NCBI RefSeq assembly: GCF_001468225.1
Contig: NZ_LNRU01000021.1
Location: forward strand, 1-37,369
From: Sphingopyxis sp. H053
Lineage (GTDB): Bacteria; Pseudomonadota; Alphaproteobacteria; Sphingomonadales; Sphingomonadaceae
DNA: 37,369 nucleotides
Reading direction: 5' to 3'
Position numbers and translations under genes: made by a program. The notes under the pieces are model-generated. The model saw nothing but the letters and a program-made list of their open reading frames with translations, was not told the DNA's origin and searched no databases. Position 1 is the first letter of the stretch. Each line of letters begins with the position of its first letter. This document shows positions 8,548 through 23,288 of this stretch, in pieces.

Positions 8548-8814
8548 GTGACTTGGCTGAAACGATACCACGATCGCCTCATAACTGAGATGGAGCGCGA
8601 CCCGCCGTGGAGCGGCTACGGTAAACTGGAATGTCTATGGCCGATTTTTTTGGGCGGAGGCATCATGTTTACGTTCGAATATGCAACCGGGATCAATGTC
8701 CACAACACGTTTTGGGTTGTGCCATTTTTGCTGCCCGGTGTGGTCTGGTATCTTTACCTCACGAAACGCTTTGTGCTCACGCTCGCCCGGCAGTTGCGAT
8801 CGCCGCGAGCCTAA
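8548..8814 (+). CDS. Small predicted membrane protein
   Basis: About 88 aa if read from the GTG at 8548, or 74 aa from the ATG at 8590; I cannot choose firmly. The product has two hydrophobic segments (CLWPIFLGGGIMFTF and FWVVPFLLPGVVWYLYL) and ends in a basic tail, RQLRSPRA, typical of a small two-helix inner-membrane protein. I recognise no family. It lies just before the rpoB promoter on the same strand. Composition is less GC-rich than the surroundings. Confidence 0.5.
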   Translation: MTWLKRYHDRLITEMERDPPWSGYGKLECLWPIFLGGGIMFTFEYATGINVHNTFWVVPFLLPGVVWYLYLTKRFVLTLARQLRSPRA

Positions 8815-8875
8815 GTTGCCTCGTCAGCTCTCCACCCCTTGCTGTCGTTCATCTCATCACTTCGCCGCGGTCCCG

Positions 8876-8904
8876 TTGACAGCGCGTCCACCCAATCCTA
8901 TATC
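8876..8904 (+). promoter_or_regulatory. rpoBC promoter
   Basis: TTGACA (8876-8881), a 17-bp spacer and TATATC (8899-8904): a perfect -35 and a 4-of-6 match to the -10. The start point would be near 8911, leaving a leader of about 170 nt before the rpoB ATG at 9082. It is the only strong promoter signal in the gap, and shows that rpoBC need not depend on an upstream ribosomal-protein transcript here. Confidence 0.75.
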
Positions 8905-8990
8905 GCGACCTCACCCCATCGTCCGAGATAGAGCCTGACTTTGCGCAGCGGGCTGTACGGATAGGTCGGCGGGGATTTCGACAGGCGTGG

Positions 8991-9031
8991 AAAGCTGCGG
9001 TAAACCGGCAACGGTTGCCTGCGGCTTTTTT
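8991..9031 (+). terminator. Terminator-like hairpin in the rpoB leader (candidate attenuator)
   Basis: Between promoter and ATG the RNA can form a 10-bp outer stem (8991-9000 with 9019-9028, two G-U pairs), a 2x2 internal loop, and a 5-bp inner stem (9003-9007 with 9012-9016) closed by a GCAA tetraloop. Six T residues (9026-9031) end the structure, three of them paired in the stem base. This is the shape of an intrinsic terminator placed about 50 nt before the rpoB start, so it would act as an attenuator or partial terminator. Confidence 0.6.
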
Positions 9032-9081
9032 CGCGTCGAAGCGCTCGCGATTTTGATTTTTGACAGGCGAGACAATCACTT

Positions 9082-13260
<4,179 letters not shown>

Positions 13261-13272
13261 TGATTTTCCTCA

Positions 13273-13297
13273 CCCCCTTCGCCTACGGCGAGGGGGG
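13273..13297 (+). other. GC-rich hairpin in the rpoB-rpoC spacer
   Basis: An 11-bp stem (CCCCCTTCGCC with GGCGAGGGGGG, one G-U pair) closes a TAC loop. It ends 18 nt before the rpoC ATG and just ahead of the ribosome site GTGGAG. No T-run follows, so it is not a terminator; a role in mRNA processing or in setting the RpoC:RpoB ratio is possible. Confidence 0.6.
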
Positions 13298-13315
13298 AAG
13301 AGTGGAGCTTAGAAT

Positions 13316-17599
<4,284 letters not shown>

Positions 17600-17637
17600 G
17601 CCTGACCCTCGTTCCCGGGTAACAGCCTGAAAAGACA

Positions 17638-17670
17638 AGCCCCGCCGGAGCGATCCGGCGGGGCTTTTTC
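17638..17670 (+). terminator. Intrinsic terminator of rpoBC
   Basis: A perfect 11-bp stem (AGCCCCGCCGG, loop AGCGAT, CCGGCGGGGCT) is followed by a T-run at 17665-17669. It ends the rpoBC transcript. Confidence 0.95.
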
Positions 17671-17716
17671 TTCGGTGGCTTTGGAGCCGAGAGCGGACGG
17701 TGGGGTTCTTACCCTT

Positions 17717-17808
17717 CGTCATCCCGGACTTGATCCGGGATCCCGCTTTCAAAAGGCGTCGGCAGACTGCGACATCAAGCGGGACCCCGGATCAAGTCCG
17801 GGGTGACG
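17717..17808. repeat. REP-like two-hairpin element, copy 1
   Basis: 92 bp. The left unit ATCCCGGA-CTTGA-TCCGGGAT (17721-17741) and the right unit ACCCCGGA-TCAAG-TCCGGGGT (17784-17804) are each perfect 8-bp hairpins, lie in opposite orientation, and are bounded by CGTC and GACG. It sits between the rpoC and pspC terminators. Related copies lie at 19710, 33331 and 36486. Confidence 0.9.
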
Positions 17809-17840
17809 CGAGTGTTGGAGTCTGCAATCGGTCGCTAGCC

Positions 17841-17882
17841 AACAAATAGAAAAGGGCCCACCGGGGTGGCCGGTGAGCCCTT
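17841..17882 (-). terminator. Intrinsic terminator of the PspC unit
   Basis: On the minus strand a stem of two blocks (6 bp, one C-A mismatch, 6 bp; loop CCACC) at 17882-17852 is followed by a T-rich tract TTTTCTATTTGTT. It lies about 60 bp after the pspC stop and closes the two-gene unit. Confidence 0.8.
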
Positions 17883-17943
17883 GGTCCTGGGAATATGCGG
17901 GCCGGTGCGACTGCGCCCTTAAGGCGTCCGGCCCTTGGCTGTC

Positions 17944-18123
17944 CTAGGGCGCGAGGATCGCGACGGCGAGGTACAGCAGCAGAGGCAGGCCGAAGCCCAG
18001 AAGCGTCAGGGCGACAAAGCCGACGCGCGTCCACAAGACGTCGATGCCGAACTGGTCTGACATCCCGGCGCACACACCGAAAATCATCCCGTCGCGACGA
18101 TTCTTGCGAAAACCCTGTTTCAT
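17944..18123 (-). CDS. Small PspC-domain membrane protein
   Basis: A 59-aa protein made of a single PspC domain. The hallmark GVCAGMSDQFGID is at 16-28, followed by the WTRV segment and one long hydrophobic helix (VGFVALTLLGFGLPLLLYLAVAILAP). PspC proteins sit in the inner membrane and take part in the phage-shock response to loss of membrane integrity. This one lacks the extended cytosolic part of E. coli PspC. AAAGGAAAG precedes the ATG. It is the second gene of a minus-strand unit behind a 42-aa membrane peptide and a sigma54-type promoter, the same promoter class as E. coli psp, which strengthens the call. No pspA, pspB or pspF is in the window. Confidence 0.85.
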   Translation of the reverse strand: MKQGFRKNRRDGMIFGVCAGMSDQFGIDVLWTRVGFVALTLLGFGLPLLLYLAVAILAP

Positions 18124-18139
18124 TTCTTTCCTTTCGATC

Positions 18140-18155
18140 CCGGCCTTCGGGCCGG
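18140..18155 (-). other. Perfect 6-bp hairpin between the two PspC-unit genes
   Basis: CCGGCC, a four-base loop and GGCCGG lie in the 57-bp gap between the 42-aa gene and pspC. On the transcribed RNA the loop is CGAA. No T-run follows, so it is more likely an RNA-stability or ratio-setting element than a terminator. Confidence 0.6.
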
Positions 18156-18180
18156 CGTTATTGGCGGGTTAGGGGACTGG

Positions 18181-18309
18181 TCAGGCGACCAGTCCACCGA
18201 AGTGCACAGCGTTCGGGCCGACAGCGGCGAGGAACATCATCGAGCAGTAAAGCGAGGCAACGGCGGCAATCGCGTAGCTCTTGAACGAGTCGACATTGAA
18301 ATGGGCCAT
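18181..18309 (-). CDS. 42-aa predicted membrane peptide upstream of pspC
   Basis: A 42-aa product starting MAHFNVDSFKSY, with one hydrophobic helix (YAIAAVASLYCSMMFLAAVG, about 12-31) and a short tail ending in GGLVA. The ATG at 18309 is chosen over an upstream in-frame methionine because GGAAGGAAAATATC precedes it at normal spacing, and because a sigma54-type promoter maps about 46 nt upstream. I recognise no family. Its size, single helix and place in a PspC unit recall PspB, PspD or PspG-type partners, but there is no sequence likeness I can see. It is probably co-expressed with pspC. Confidence 0.7.
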   Translation of the reverse strand: MAHFNVDSFKSYAIAAVASLYCSMMFLAAVGPNAVHFGGLVA

Positions 18310-18365
18310 GATATTTTCCTTCCTTGAACCTTCCATTCCGGGCCATCCGGTGGATGCCGACACTA

Positions 18366-18383
18366 ATGCAGGGACCGTGCCAA
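18366..18383 (-). promoter_or_regulatory. Sigma54 (RpoN) promoter of the PspC unit
   Basis: On the minus strand TTGGCACGGTCCCTGCAT has the -24 GG (18381-18380) and -12 GC (18369-18368) separated by exactly 10 bp, in the context TGGCAC-N5-CTGCA, one base from the TGGCAC-N5-TTGCA consensus. The start point would be near 18356, 46 nt before the first ATG. The resemblance to enterobacterial psp promoters supports function. Confidence 0.75.
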
Positions 18384-18419
18384 TTTCATTCATTGGCGGT
18401 TAAGTGGGGTTTTCGGGTC

Positions 18420-18481
18420 CGCGACAGATTATTTCGTCGCGAAAAATACGCCAAGATGGTGAAAATTCCCGCTAGTCGGAA
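18420..18481 (-). promoter_or_regulatory. Candidate enhancer dyads upstream of the sigma54 promoter
   Basis: Two dyads lie upstream of the promoter: CGCGAC-N10-GTCGCG (18420-18441) and TTCCCGCTAGTCGGAA (18466-18481). They are centred about 74 and 117 bp before the predicted start point. Sigma54 activators bind as oligomers at such distances, so a PspF-like protein is the natural candidate. The same DNA precedes recF on the other strand. Confidence 0.45.
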
Positions 18482-18551
18482 AATATTCAAAGGAACTCCG
18501 GCTGGCGCCGGACTGGAAACCCGCGAGGGGCTGGGGTAGGCGGACAGGCAG

Positions 18552-19661
18552 ATGACGCTGACCCGCCTTTCGCTGACCGATTTTCGCAATCATGCCGGCG
18601 CGGACATGGCGGCCGCCCCGGGGCTTGTCGCGCTGCACGGCGACAATGGCGCGGGCAAGACCAATATATTGGAGGCGATCTCGCTGCTCGCGCCCGGCCG
18701 CGGCCTCCGCCGTGCGGCGCTGTCCGATATGGTGCGCGACGGCGCGGGCGGCGGCTTTGCCGTCTTCGCCGAGGTTCAGGCGGGTGCCGAGCTCGCGCCG
18801 GTGGCGTTGGGAACCGGGATCGAGGCCGCGCAGCCCGGGCGGCGGATCGTGCGCATCAATGGCGCGACCGCCGCGGCGACCGCGCTCGGCGACTGGCTGG
18901 CGGTCTTGTGGCTGACCCCCGCGATGGACCGGCTGTTCGTCGAGACCGCGGGCAATCGGCGGCGCTTCCTCGACCGGCTCGTGCTGGCGCTCGATCCGCG
19001 GCACGCGCAGCACAGCAACCGGTACGAGGCGGCGCTCCGCGCGCGGGGCAAACTGCTCGCCGATCCCGCGCAAGCCGACCAGCAATGGCTGACGAGCCTC
19101 GAAGCGCAGCTCGCCGAGCATGGCGCGGCGATGGATGCGGCGCGGCAGAATATGCTCGCGGGGCTATCGGCCGAACTCGCGGGCCAGCCCGACGCACCCT
19201 TCGCGCGCCCGCTATTGACGCTGGTCGACAGCGAAGGTGCCGCGCGGGCGGCGCCGCACGACGTCGAGGCGCTCAAGTCGCTCTTCGCATCCCGCCGCCG
19301 CATCGACACCGCCGCGGGGCGCGCGACCGCCGGACCGCACCGTGACGATCTCTCCGCCGTCCACGCCGCGACCGGCCGCGCCGCGGCGCGCTGTTCGACC
19401 GGCGAGCAAAAGGCGATGCTGCTTTCGCTCGTCCTCGCGCACAGCGACAGCGTCGCGCGCGCGCGCGCGCAGCGACCGGTGCTGCTGCTCGACGAGGTCG
19501 CCGCCCACCTCGACCCGCTGCGCCGCGGCGCGCTCTACGAGCGGCTGGCGGGGCAGGGCGGGCAGGCGTGGCTGACTGGGACCGAGGCGGCGCTGTTCGA
19601 CGACATGCCGGGGCCGGTGACGCGCTTCCGGATCGCGGGCGGGCGGATCGCGGCGGCCTAG
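18552..19661 (+). CDS. recF: DNA replication and repair protein RecF
   Basis: A 369-aa SMC-like ATPase that loads RecA (with RecO and RecR) at single-strand gaps. The Walker A GDNGAGKT is at 30-37, the ABC signature appears as CSTGEQKA, and the Walker B is VLLLDEVAAHLD. The N-terminus LTDFRNH is typical of RecF. Length is normal. It stands alone, away from dnaA-dnaN, next to the divergent PspC unit. An alternating CG tract in the gene (19454-19470) lies about 20 bp before the Walker B codons and could be a slippage site. Confidence 0.97.
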   Translation: MTLTRLSLTDFRNHAGADMAAAPGLVALHGDNGAGKTNILEAISLLAPGRGLRRAALSDMVRDGAGGGFAVFAEVQAGAELAPVALGTGIEAAQPGRRIVRINGATAAATALGDWLAVLWLTPAMDRLFVETAGNRRRFLDRLVLALDPRHAQHSNRYEAALRARGKLLADPAQADQQWLTSLEAQLAEHGAAMDAARQNMLAGLSAELAGQPDAPFARPLLTLVDSEGAARAAPHDVEALKSLFASRRRIDTAAGRATAGPHRDDLSAVHAATGRAAARCSTGEQKAMLLSLVLAHSDSVARARAQRPVLLLDEVAAHLDPLRRGALYERLAGQGGQAWLTGTEAALFDDMPGPVTRFRIAGGRIAAA

Positions 19662-19709
19662 CTATTGGCCCTGCGACCGTAGCCGACCGGAAGTTGCCTC
19701 CTCAATCAT

Positions 19710-19801
19710 CGTCACCCCGGACTTGATCCGGGGTCCCGCTTCAGATCGAAGCCCGCCGATGCCTCAAAACAGCGGGATCCCGGATCAAGTCCGGGATGAC
19801 G
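19710..19801. repeat. REP-like two-hairpin element, copy 2
   Basis: 92 bp between the convergent recF and arsC-like genes. The left unit is ACCCCGGA-CTTGA-TCCGGGGT and the right unit ATCCCGGA-TCAAG-TCCGGGAT, the reverse arrangement of stem variants from copy 1. Its inner segment (GATGCCTCAAAA) is shared with copy 4. Confidence 0.9.
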
Positions 19802-19840
19802 AAAAGAGGAGATCCACTCACCCCATAGAAGTCGACTGAT

Positions 19841-20185
19841 TCAAAGAATCTCGAGCACCCGGTCCTGCGGGCGGCACAGGCGCACACCCTTATCGGTTTC
19901 GACGATCGGGCGCTCGACATAAGCGGGGTTGGCGGCCATCGCGGCGATGATCGCGTCGTCGCTTGCATTCTTCAATCCGCGTTCCTCGGCGTCGGTGCCG
20001 CGCAGGCGCAGCGCGTCGCTCGCGGTCAGCCCGGCGTCCTTGAACAGCTGGCGCAGCTTGTCCGCGCTGTACGGGTTTTTCAGATATTCGACGACCGTCA
20101 GCGCGACGCCGGGCGTTTCCTGAAGAATCGCCAGCGTCTTGCGCGAGGTGCCGCAAGCGGGGTTGTGCCAGATGGTCGCGTTCAT
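19841..20185 (-). CDS. arsC: ArsC family reductase (arsenate reductase-like)
   Basis: A 114-aa thioredoxin-fold protein of the glutaredoxin-linked ArsC family. The catalytic cysteine is C11 in NPACGTSRKT. The arginines that hold the oxyanion are visible in LRLRGTDAEERGL and in ERPIV near residue 91. Members reduce arsenate to arsenite with glutathione and glutaredoxin. There is no arsR, arsB or acr3 beside it, so it may be a YfgD-type ArsC relative whose real substrate differs. It is monocistronic, convergent with recF, and divergent from the YkuD_2 gene. Confidence 0.9.
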   Translation of the reverse strand: MNATIWHNPACGTSRKTLAILQETPGVALTVVEYLKNPYSADKLRQLFKDAGLTASDALRLRGTDAEERGLKNASDDAIIAAMAANPAYVERPIVETDKGVRLCRPQDRVLEIL

Positions 20186-20354
20186 GGCGCGTGTCCTAAC
20201 GCAGCCTTACAGCAGCGTAAACTCGCTATTCATGGCATATATGGCACATCTTCCCGCATGAAGGGGAACCATCAGCTTGCCTTTCGCGGCCAACACACGA
20301 CTTATGCAAAGTCGAGGGACCGTAAAAGGCGGCCAATGCGGGGTTGGGTTGCAA

Positions 20355-21101
20355 GTGAATGAATTGATCGATCGACGGGCGATGTTGGCAGCGATGGCTG
20401 GGGCGGGGGCGATGGCCGCCGTGCCCGCACGGGCACAACTCCCGGGCTGGATTCAGCAGCCGGTGGCGCCTTTGCCGCCGCCGGTCGATTATCTGGCCGT
20501 GGCGAAGAAGCAGCTCGCGATGCAGGGACGCAATATCCCGCAGAGCGACCGCGTCGGCGTGGTCGATTTCGGCCTGCCGTCGTCGCGCCCGCGCTTTGCG
20601 CTGGTCGATATGATCGCGGGCAAGGTCGACATGTTCCCCGTGACGCACGGGCGCGGATCGGACCCGCAGCACGACGGCTGGCTCAAGAATTTCTCGAACC
20701 GCATGGGCTCGCTCGCGACCTCGCGCGGGGCGTATCGCACCAGCGATTATTATTGGGGCGCCAACGGCTCCTCGATGCGGCTCGCGGGACTCGAACCCGA
20801 CAATTATTCGGCCGACCAGCGGGCGATCGTCGTGCATGGCGCCTGGTACGCCGACCCCGCGCTGATCGCGACGCAGGGCAAGCTGGGGCGCAGCGAAGGC
20901 TGCTTCGTGTTCGGCGAAGAGCTGCTGCCGATGATCCTCTACAAGCTCGGGCCGGGGCGCTTGCTGTTCGCCGACCGGCTGAGCCTGCCGCCGCCGCTAC
21001 CCAAACCGTTCGAACTGCCGCCCTCCGACCCGCTTCCGGGTATGGAGAATTTGCGGCGCGCGAGTTCGATCAGCGGGCCGCTGCCGAAGACGGCGGACTA
21101 A
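20355..21101 (+). CDS. YkuD_2-type L,D-transpeptidase domain protein, exported
   Basis: A 248-aa exported protein of the murein L,D-transpeptidase (YkuD_2, PF13645) family. Catalytic residues are in place: H161 in VVHGAWY and the GRSEGCF motif with S180, G182 and C183. THGRGSDPQHDGW near 97-109 and SNRMGSLATSRGAYRT are family blocks. The start is taken as the GTG at 20355 because it gives a compact signal peptide with a twin-arginine-like IDRRAMLAAM and an AxA site (ARA, about residue 27); the frame is open further up to 20277. The C-terminal 40 residues are proline-rich. Family members are thought to act on peptidoglycan, but YkuD_2 proteins are poorly characterised. Confidence 0.86.
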   Translation: MNELIDRRAMLAAMAGAGAMAAVPARAQLPGWIQQPVAPLPPPVDYLAVAKKQLAMQGRNIPQSDRVGVVDFGLPSSRPRFALVDMIAGKVDMFPVTHGRGSDPQHDGWLKNFSNRMGSLATSRGAYRTSDYYWGANGSSMRLAGLEPDNYSADQRAIVVHGAWYADPALIATQGKLGRSEGCFVFGEELLPMILYKLGPGRLLFADRLSLPPPLPKPFELPPSDPLPGMENLRRASSISGPLPKTAD

Positions 21102-21150
21102 GCGCTTCCATCAGCCACCCCGGCAATGCGCGCATTCGACGAACCTCTAT

Positions 21151-22395
21151 TCAGATGGTTCGTCGATGCTCGTCGGAGCGCGGTAGCAGGATTGTCGCGA
21201 GGCCCAGCAGGGGCAGATAGGCGCAGAATTTATACACCCAGACGATGCCATAGAGATCGGCGAGCTGGCCGAGCCCGGCCGCGCCGATCCCGCTGATCCC
21301 AAACATCAGGCCGAACATCAACCCCGACACCAGCCCGACGCGGCCCGGGACGAGTTCCTGCGCATAGACGACGAGCGCGGCGAACGCCGACGACATGATC
21401 AGGCCGATCGAAATGGCGAAGATCGTCGTCCAAAAAAGATTCGCGTGCGGCAGGATCATCGCAAAGGGCGCGACGCCGAGGAAGGACGCCCAGATCACGG
21501 CTTTCCGGCCAATGCGATCGCCCACCGGTCCGCCGGCGAAGGTTCCGACCGCGATCGCGGCGAGGAAGCAGAAGAGATAGAATTGGGACTCGCGCGCGGT
21601 CAGCTCGAAGCGTTCGATGAGGTAGAAGGTGAAATAGTTGGTGAAGGCGCCGATGTAGATGAACTTCGCGAACATCAGGATGCCGATCGCCGAAAGCGCG
21701 CGAATGATTTCGCGGCGGCTGTACGGCGAGGCATGGACGGCGACGGGGGCGCTGGCCTGCGTCCGGCTCTGCTGCACTCTCCAGCGCGTGACGCCGAAGA
21801 GCACCCAGATTGCCGCTATGGCGACGAAGGCGAGCCAGCCGACCGCGGTCTGCCCGAACGGCAGGATGATCGCCGACGCGACGATGGGGCCGAGCGCCGA
21901 GCCCGTATTGCCGCCGACCTGAAACGCCGACTGGGCGGTGCCGAAGCGGCCGCCTGACGCCATTCGCGCGACGCGCGAAGCCTCCGGGTGGAAGGTCGCC
22001 GATCCGACGCCGATGACGGCCGAGGCGAGGATCAGCGCCGAATAGCTGTCCGCCATCGCGAGACCGCCGACCCCGGCGAGCGTGACGACCATGCCGAGCG
22101 GCAGCAAATAGGGCAGCGGGCGCTTGTCGGTATAGAGACCGACCCATGGCTGGAGCAGCGAGGCGGTGACCTGATAGATCAGAGCGATCCAGCCGATCTG
22201 GCCGAAGCTCAGATGATATTTTTCCTTGAGCATCGGGTAAATCGCCGGAAGCACAGCCTGGATCAGGTCGTTCAGAAGATGCGCGAAAGCGACCGCGCCG
22301 ACGATCTGCACGACGAGCCTGGGGCCATCCTGACGCGGCGCGGCGGGCGGGAGCATATCGGGGGAGGCGGGCAGGCTGGCGGCGGAATCGGTCAC
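21151..22395 (-). CDS. fsr: MFS efflux transporter, Fsr (fosmidomycin resistance) type
   Basis: A 414-aa, 12-helix major facilitator transporter closely matching the Fsr group. The N-terminal HLLNDLIQAVLPAIYP, IYQVTASLLQPWVGLYTDK and FHPEASRVARMASGGRFGTA blocks are characteristic, as is FQVGGNTGSALGP. Fsr exports fosmidomycin and probably other small molecules from the cytosol. It starts at a GTG with a weak ribosome site. It is divergent, with a 93-bp gap, from an AraC-type regulator that probably controls it. The natural substrate is unknown. Confidence 0.9.
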   Translation of the reverse strand: MTDSAASLPASPDMLPPAAPRQDGPRLVVQIVGAVAFAHLLNDLIQAVLPAIYPMLKEKYHLSFGQIGWIALIYQVTASLLQPWVGLYTDKRPLPYLLPLGMVVTLAGVGGLAMADSYSALILASAVIGVGSATFHPEASRVARMASGGRFGTAQSAFQVGGNTGSALGPIVASAIILPFGQTAVGWLAFVAIAAIWVLFGVTRWRVQQSRTQASAPVAVHASPYSRREIIRALSAIGILMFAKFIYIGAFTNYFTFYLIERFELTARESQFYLFCFLAAIAVGTFAGGPVGDRIGRKAVIWASFLGVAPFAMILPHANLFWTTIFAISIGLIMSSAFAALVVYAQELVPGRVGLVSGLMFGLMFGISGIGAAGLGQLADLYGIVWVYKFCAYLPLLGLATILLPRSDEHRRTI

Positions 22396-22430
22396 GATCG
22401 GGTCTTTCGCTTTTCGGGAAGCGCGCCTCT

Positions 22431-22457
22431 AGCAAGGGTGTTTATTTCCCGCTTGCT
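22431..22457. promoter_or_regulatory. Inverted repeat between fsr and the AraC gene
   Basis: AGCAAG (22431-22436) and CTTGCT (22452-22457) form a 6-bp inverted repeat with a 15-bp gap, 36 bp from the fsr start and 32 bp from the regulator start. It is a possible binding site for the neighbouring AraC protein, supported only by position. Confidence 0.3.
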
Positions 22458-22488
22458 TGTATGAGCCAATCATTTCTGCGAGTGGGAC

Positions 22489-23256
22489 ATGATGCAATTT
22501 TATCCCGACGAGAATGATCATGTGGCCCGGCCGGTCATTGCGATCGGCCACGATTATCCGGACTCGTTCGAGCTGGCCGAGCATCGGCACCGCCGCAGCC
22601 AGTTTCTCTATGCCGCGAGCGGCGTGATGGCGGTCAGCACACCCTCGGGCGCCTGGGTGGCGCCGCCCGAACGTGCGGTCTGGATTCCCGGCGGCACGCC
22701 GCATTCGGTGCGCATGGTGGGCGCGGTGCAGACGCGCAGCGTTCTCGTCGAACCCGGAGAATGTGCCGGGCGGGGGTTCCAGTGTCAGGTCGTCGGCGTG
22801 TCGCCCTTGCTTCGCCACCTGCTGTCCGCCGCCGCGCATGTGACGCCCGAATATGATGTTGCCGGGCGCGACGGACTCGTCATGCATCTGCTAATGGCCG
22901 AAATCGACGCGGCGCCGCCGATCCCGCTGGCGGTTCCCTTTCCGTCGCATCCCGCGCTCGCTAGGCGATGCCACGCCTTCCTCGAGCGGCCGAACGCGGC
23001 GGCGACGATCGATGAATGGGCCGATGGCATGGGAATGAACCGCCGCAGCTTCACCCGGCTCTTCCGGCGCGAGACGGCGATGAGCTTCGCCGAATGGCGC
23101 CAGCAGGCATGCCTGTCGGTTGCCCTTCCGAAACTGGCGGCGGGGGAGCCGGTGACGTCGATTGCCTATGATCTCGGCTATGACGGCCCGGGCAATTTTT
23201 CCACAATGTTCAAGCGCGTGCTCGGCGTTCCGCCGAGCCGCTACCGCTTGCCGTGA
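22489..23256 (+). CDS. AraC family transcriptional regulator
   Basis: A 255-aa regulator. The N-terminal cupin-like sensor has the LAEHRHRRSQFLYAASGVM block (about 25-43) and the VWIPGGTPHSV block near 65-75. The C-terminal double helix-turn-helix covers about 160-255, with FTRLFRRETAMSFAEWRQQ and the second-helix signature IAYDLGYDGPGNFSTMFKRV. This architecture (cupin first, DNA-binding last) matches the NimR/YeaM-like group that controls adjacent MFS exporters. Two ATG codons in tandem start the gene after GAGTGGGAC. It likely senses a compound and switches on the divergent fsr gene. Confidence 0.9.
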   Translation: MMQFYPDENDHVARPVIAIGHDYPDSFELAEHRHRRSQFLYAASGVMAVSTPSGAWVAPPERAVWIPGGTPHSVRMVGAVQTRSVLVEPGECAGRGFQCQVVGVSPLLRHLLSAAAHVTPEYDVAGRDGLVMHLLMAEIDAAPPIPLAVPFPSHPALARRCHAFLERPNAAATIDEWADGMGMNRRSFTRLFRRETAMSFAEWRQQACLSVALPKLAAGEPVTSIAYDLGYDGPGNFSTMFKRVLGVPPSRYRLP

Positions 23257-23288
23257 TATATTCGGAGCCGTCGCCTAAGTGTTCTTGC

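Noticed and set aside
19841..20185. Arsenic resistance island
   Set aside because: A single ArsC-like gene with no arsR, arsB, acr3 or arsH nearby does not support an ars operon.
20241..20257. Second sigma54-like site (TGGCAC followed by CCCGC)
   Set aside because: The GG to GC spacing is 11, not 10, and no activator dyad is seen upstream.
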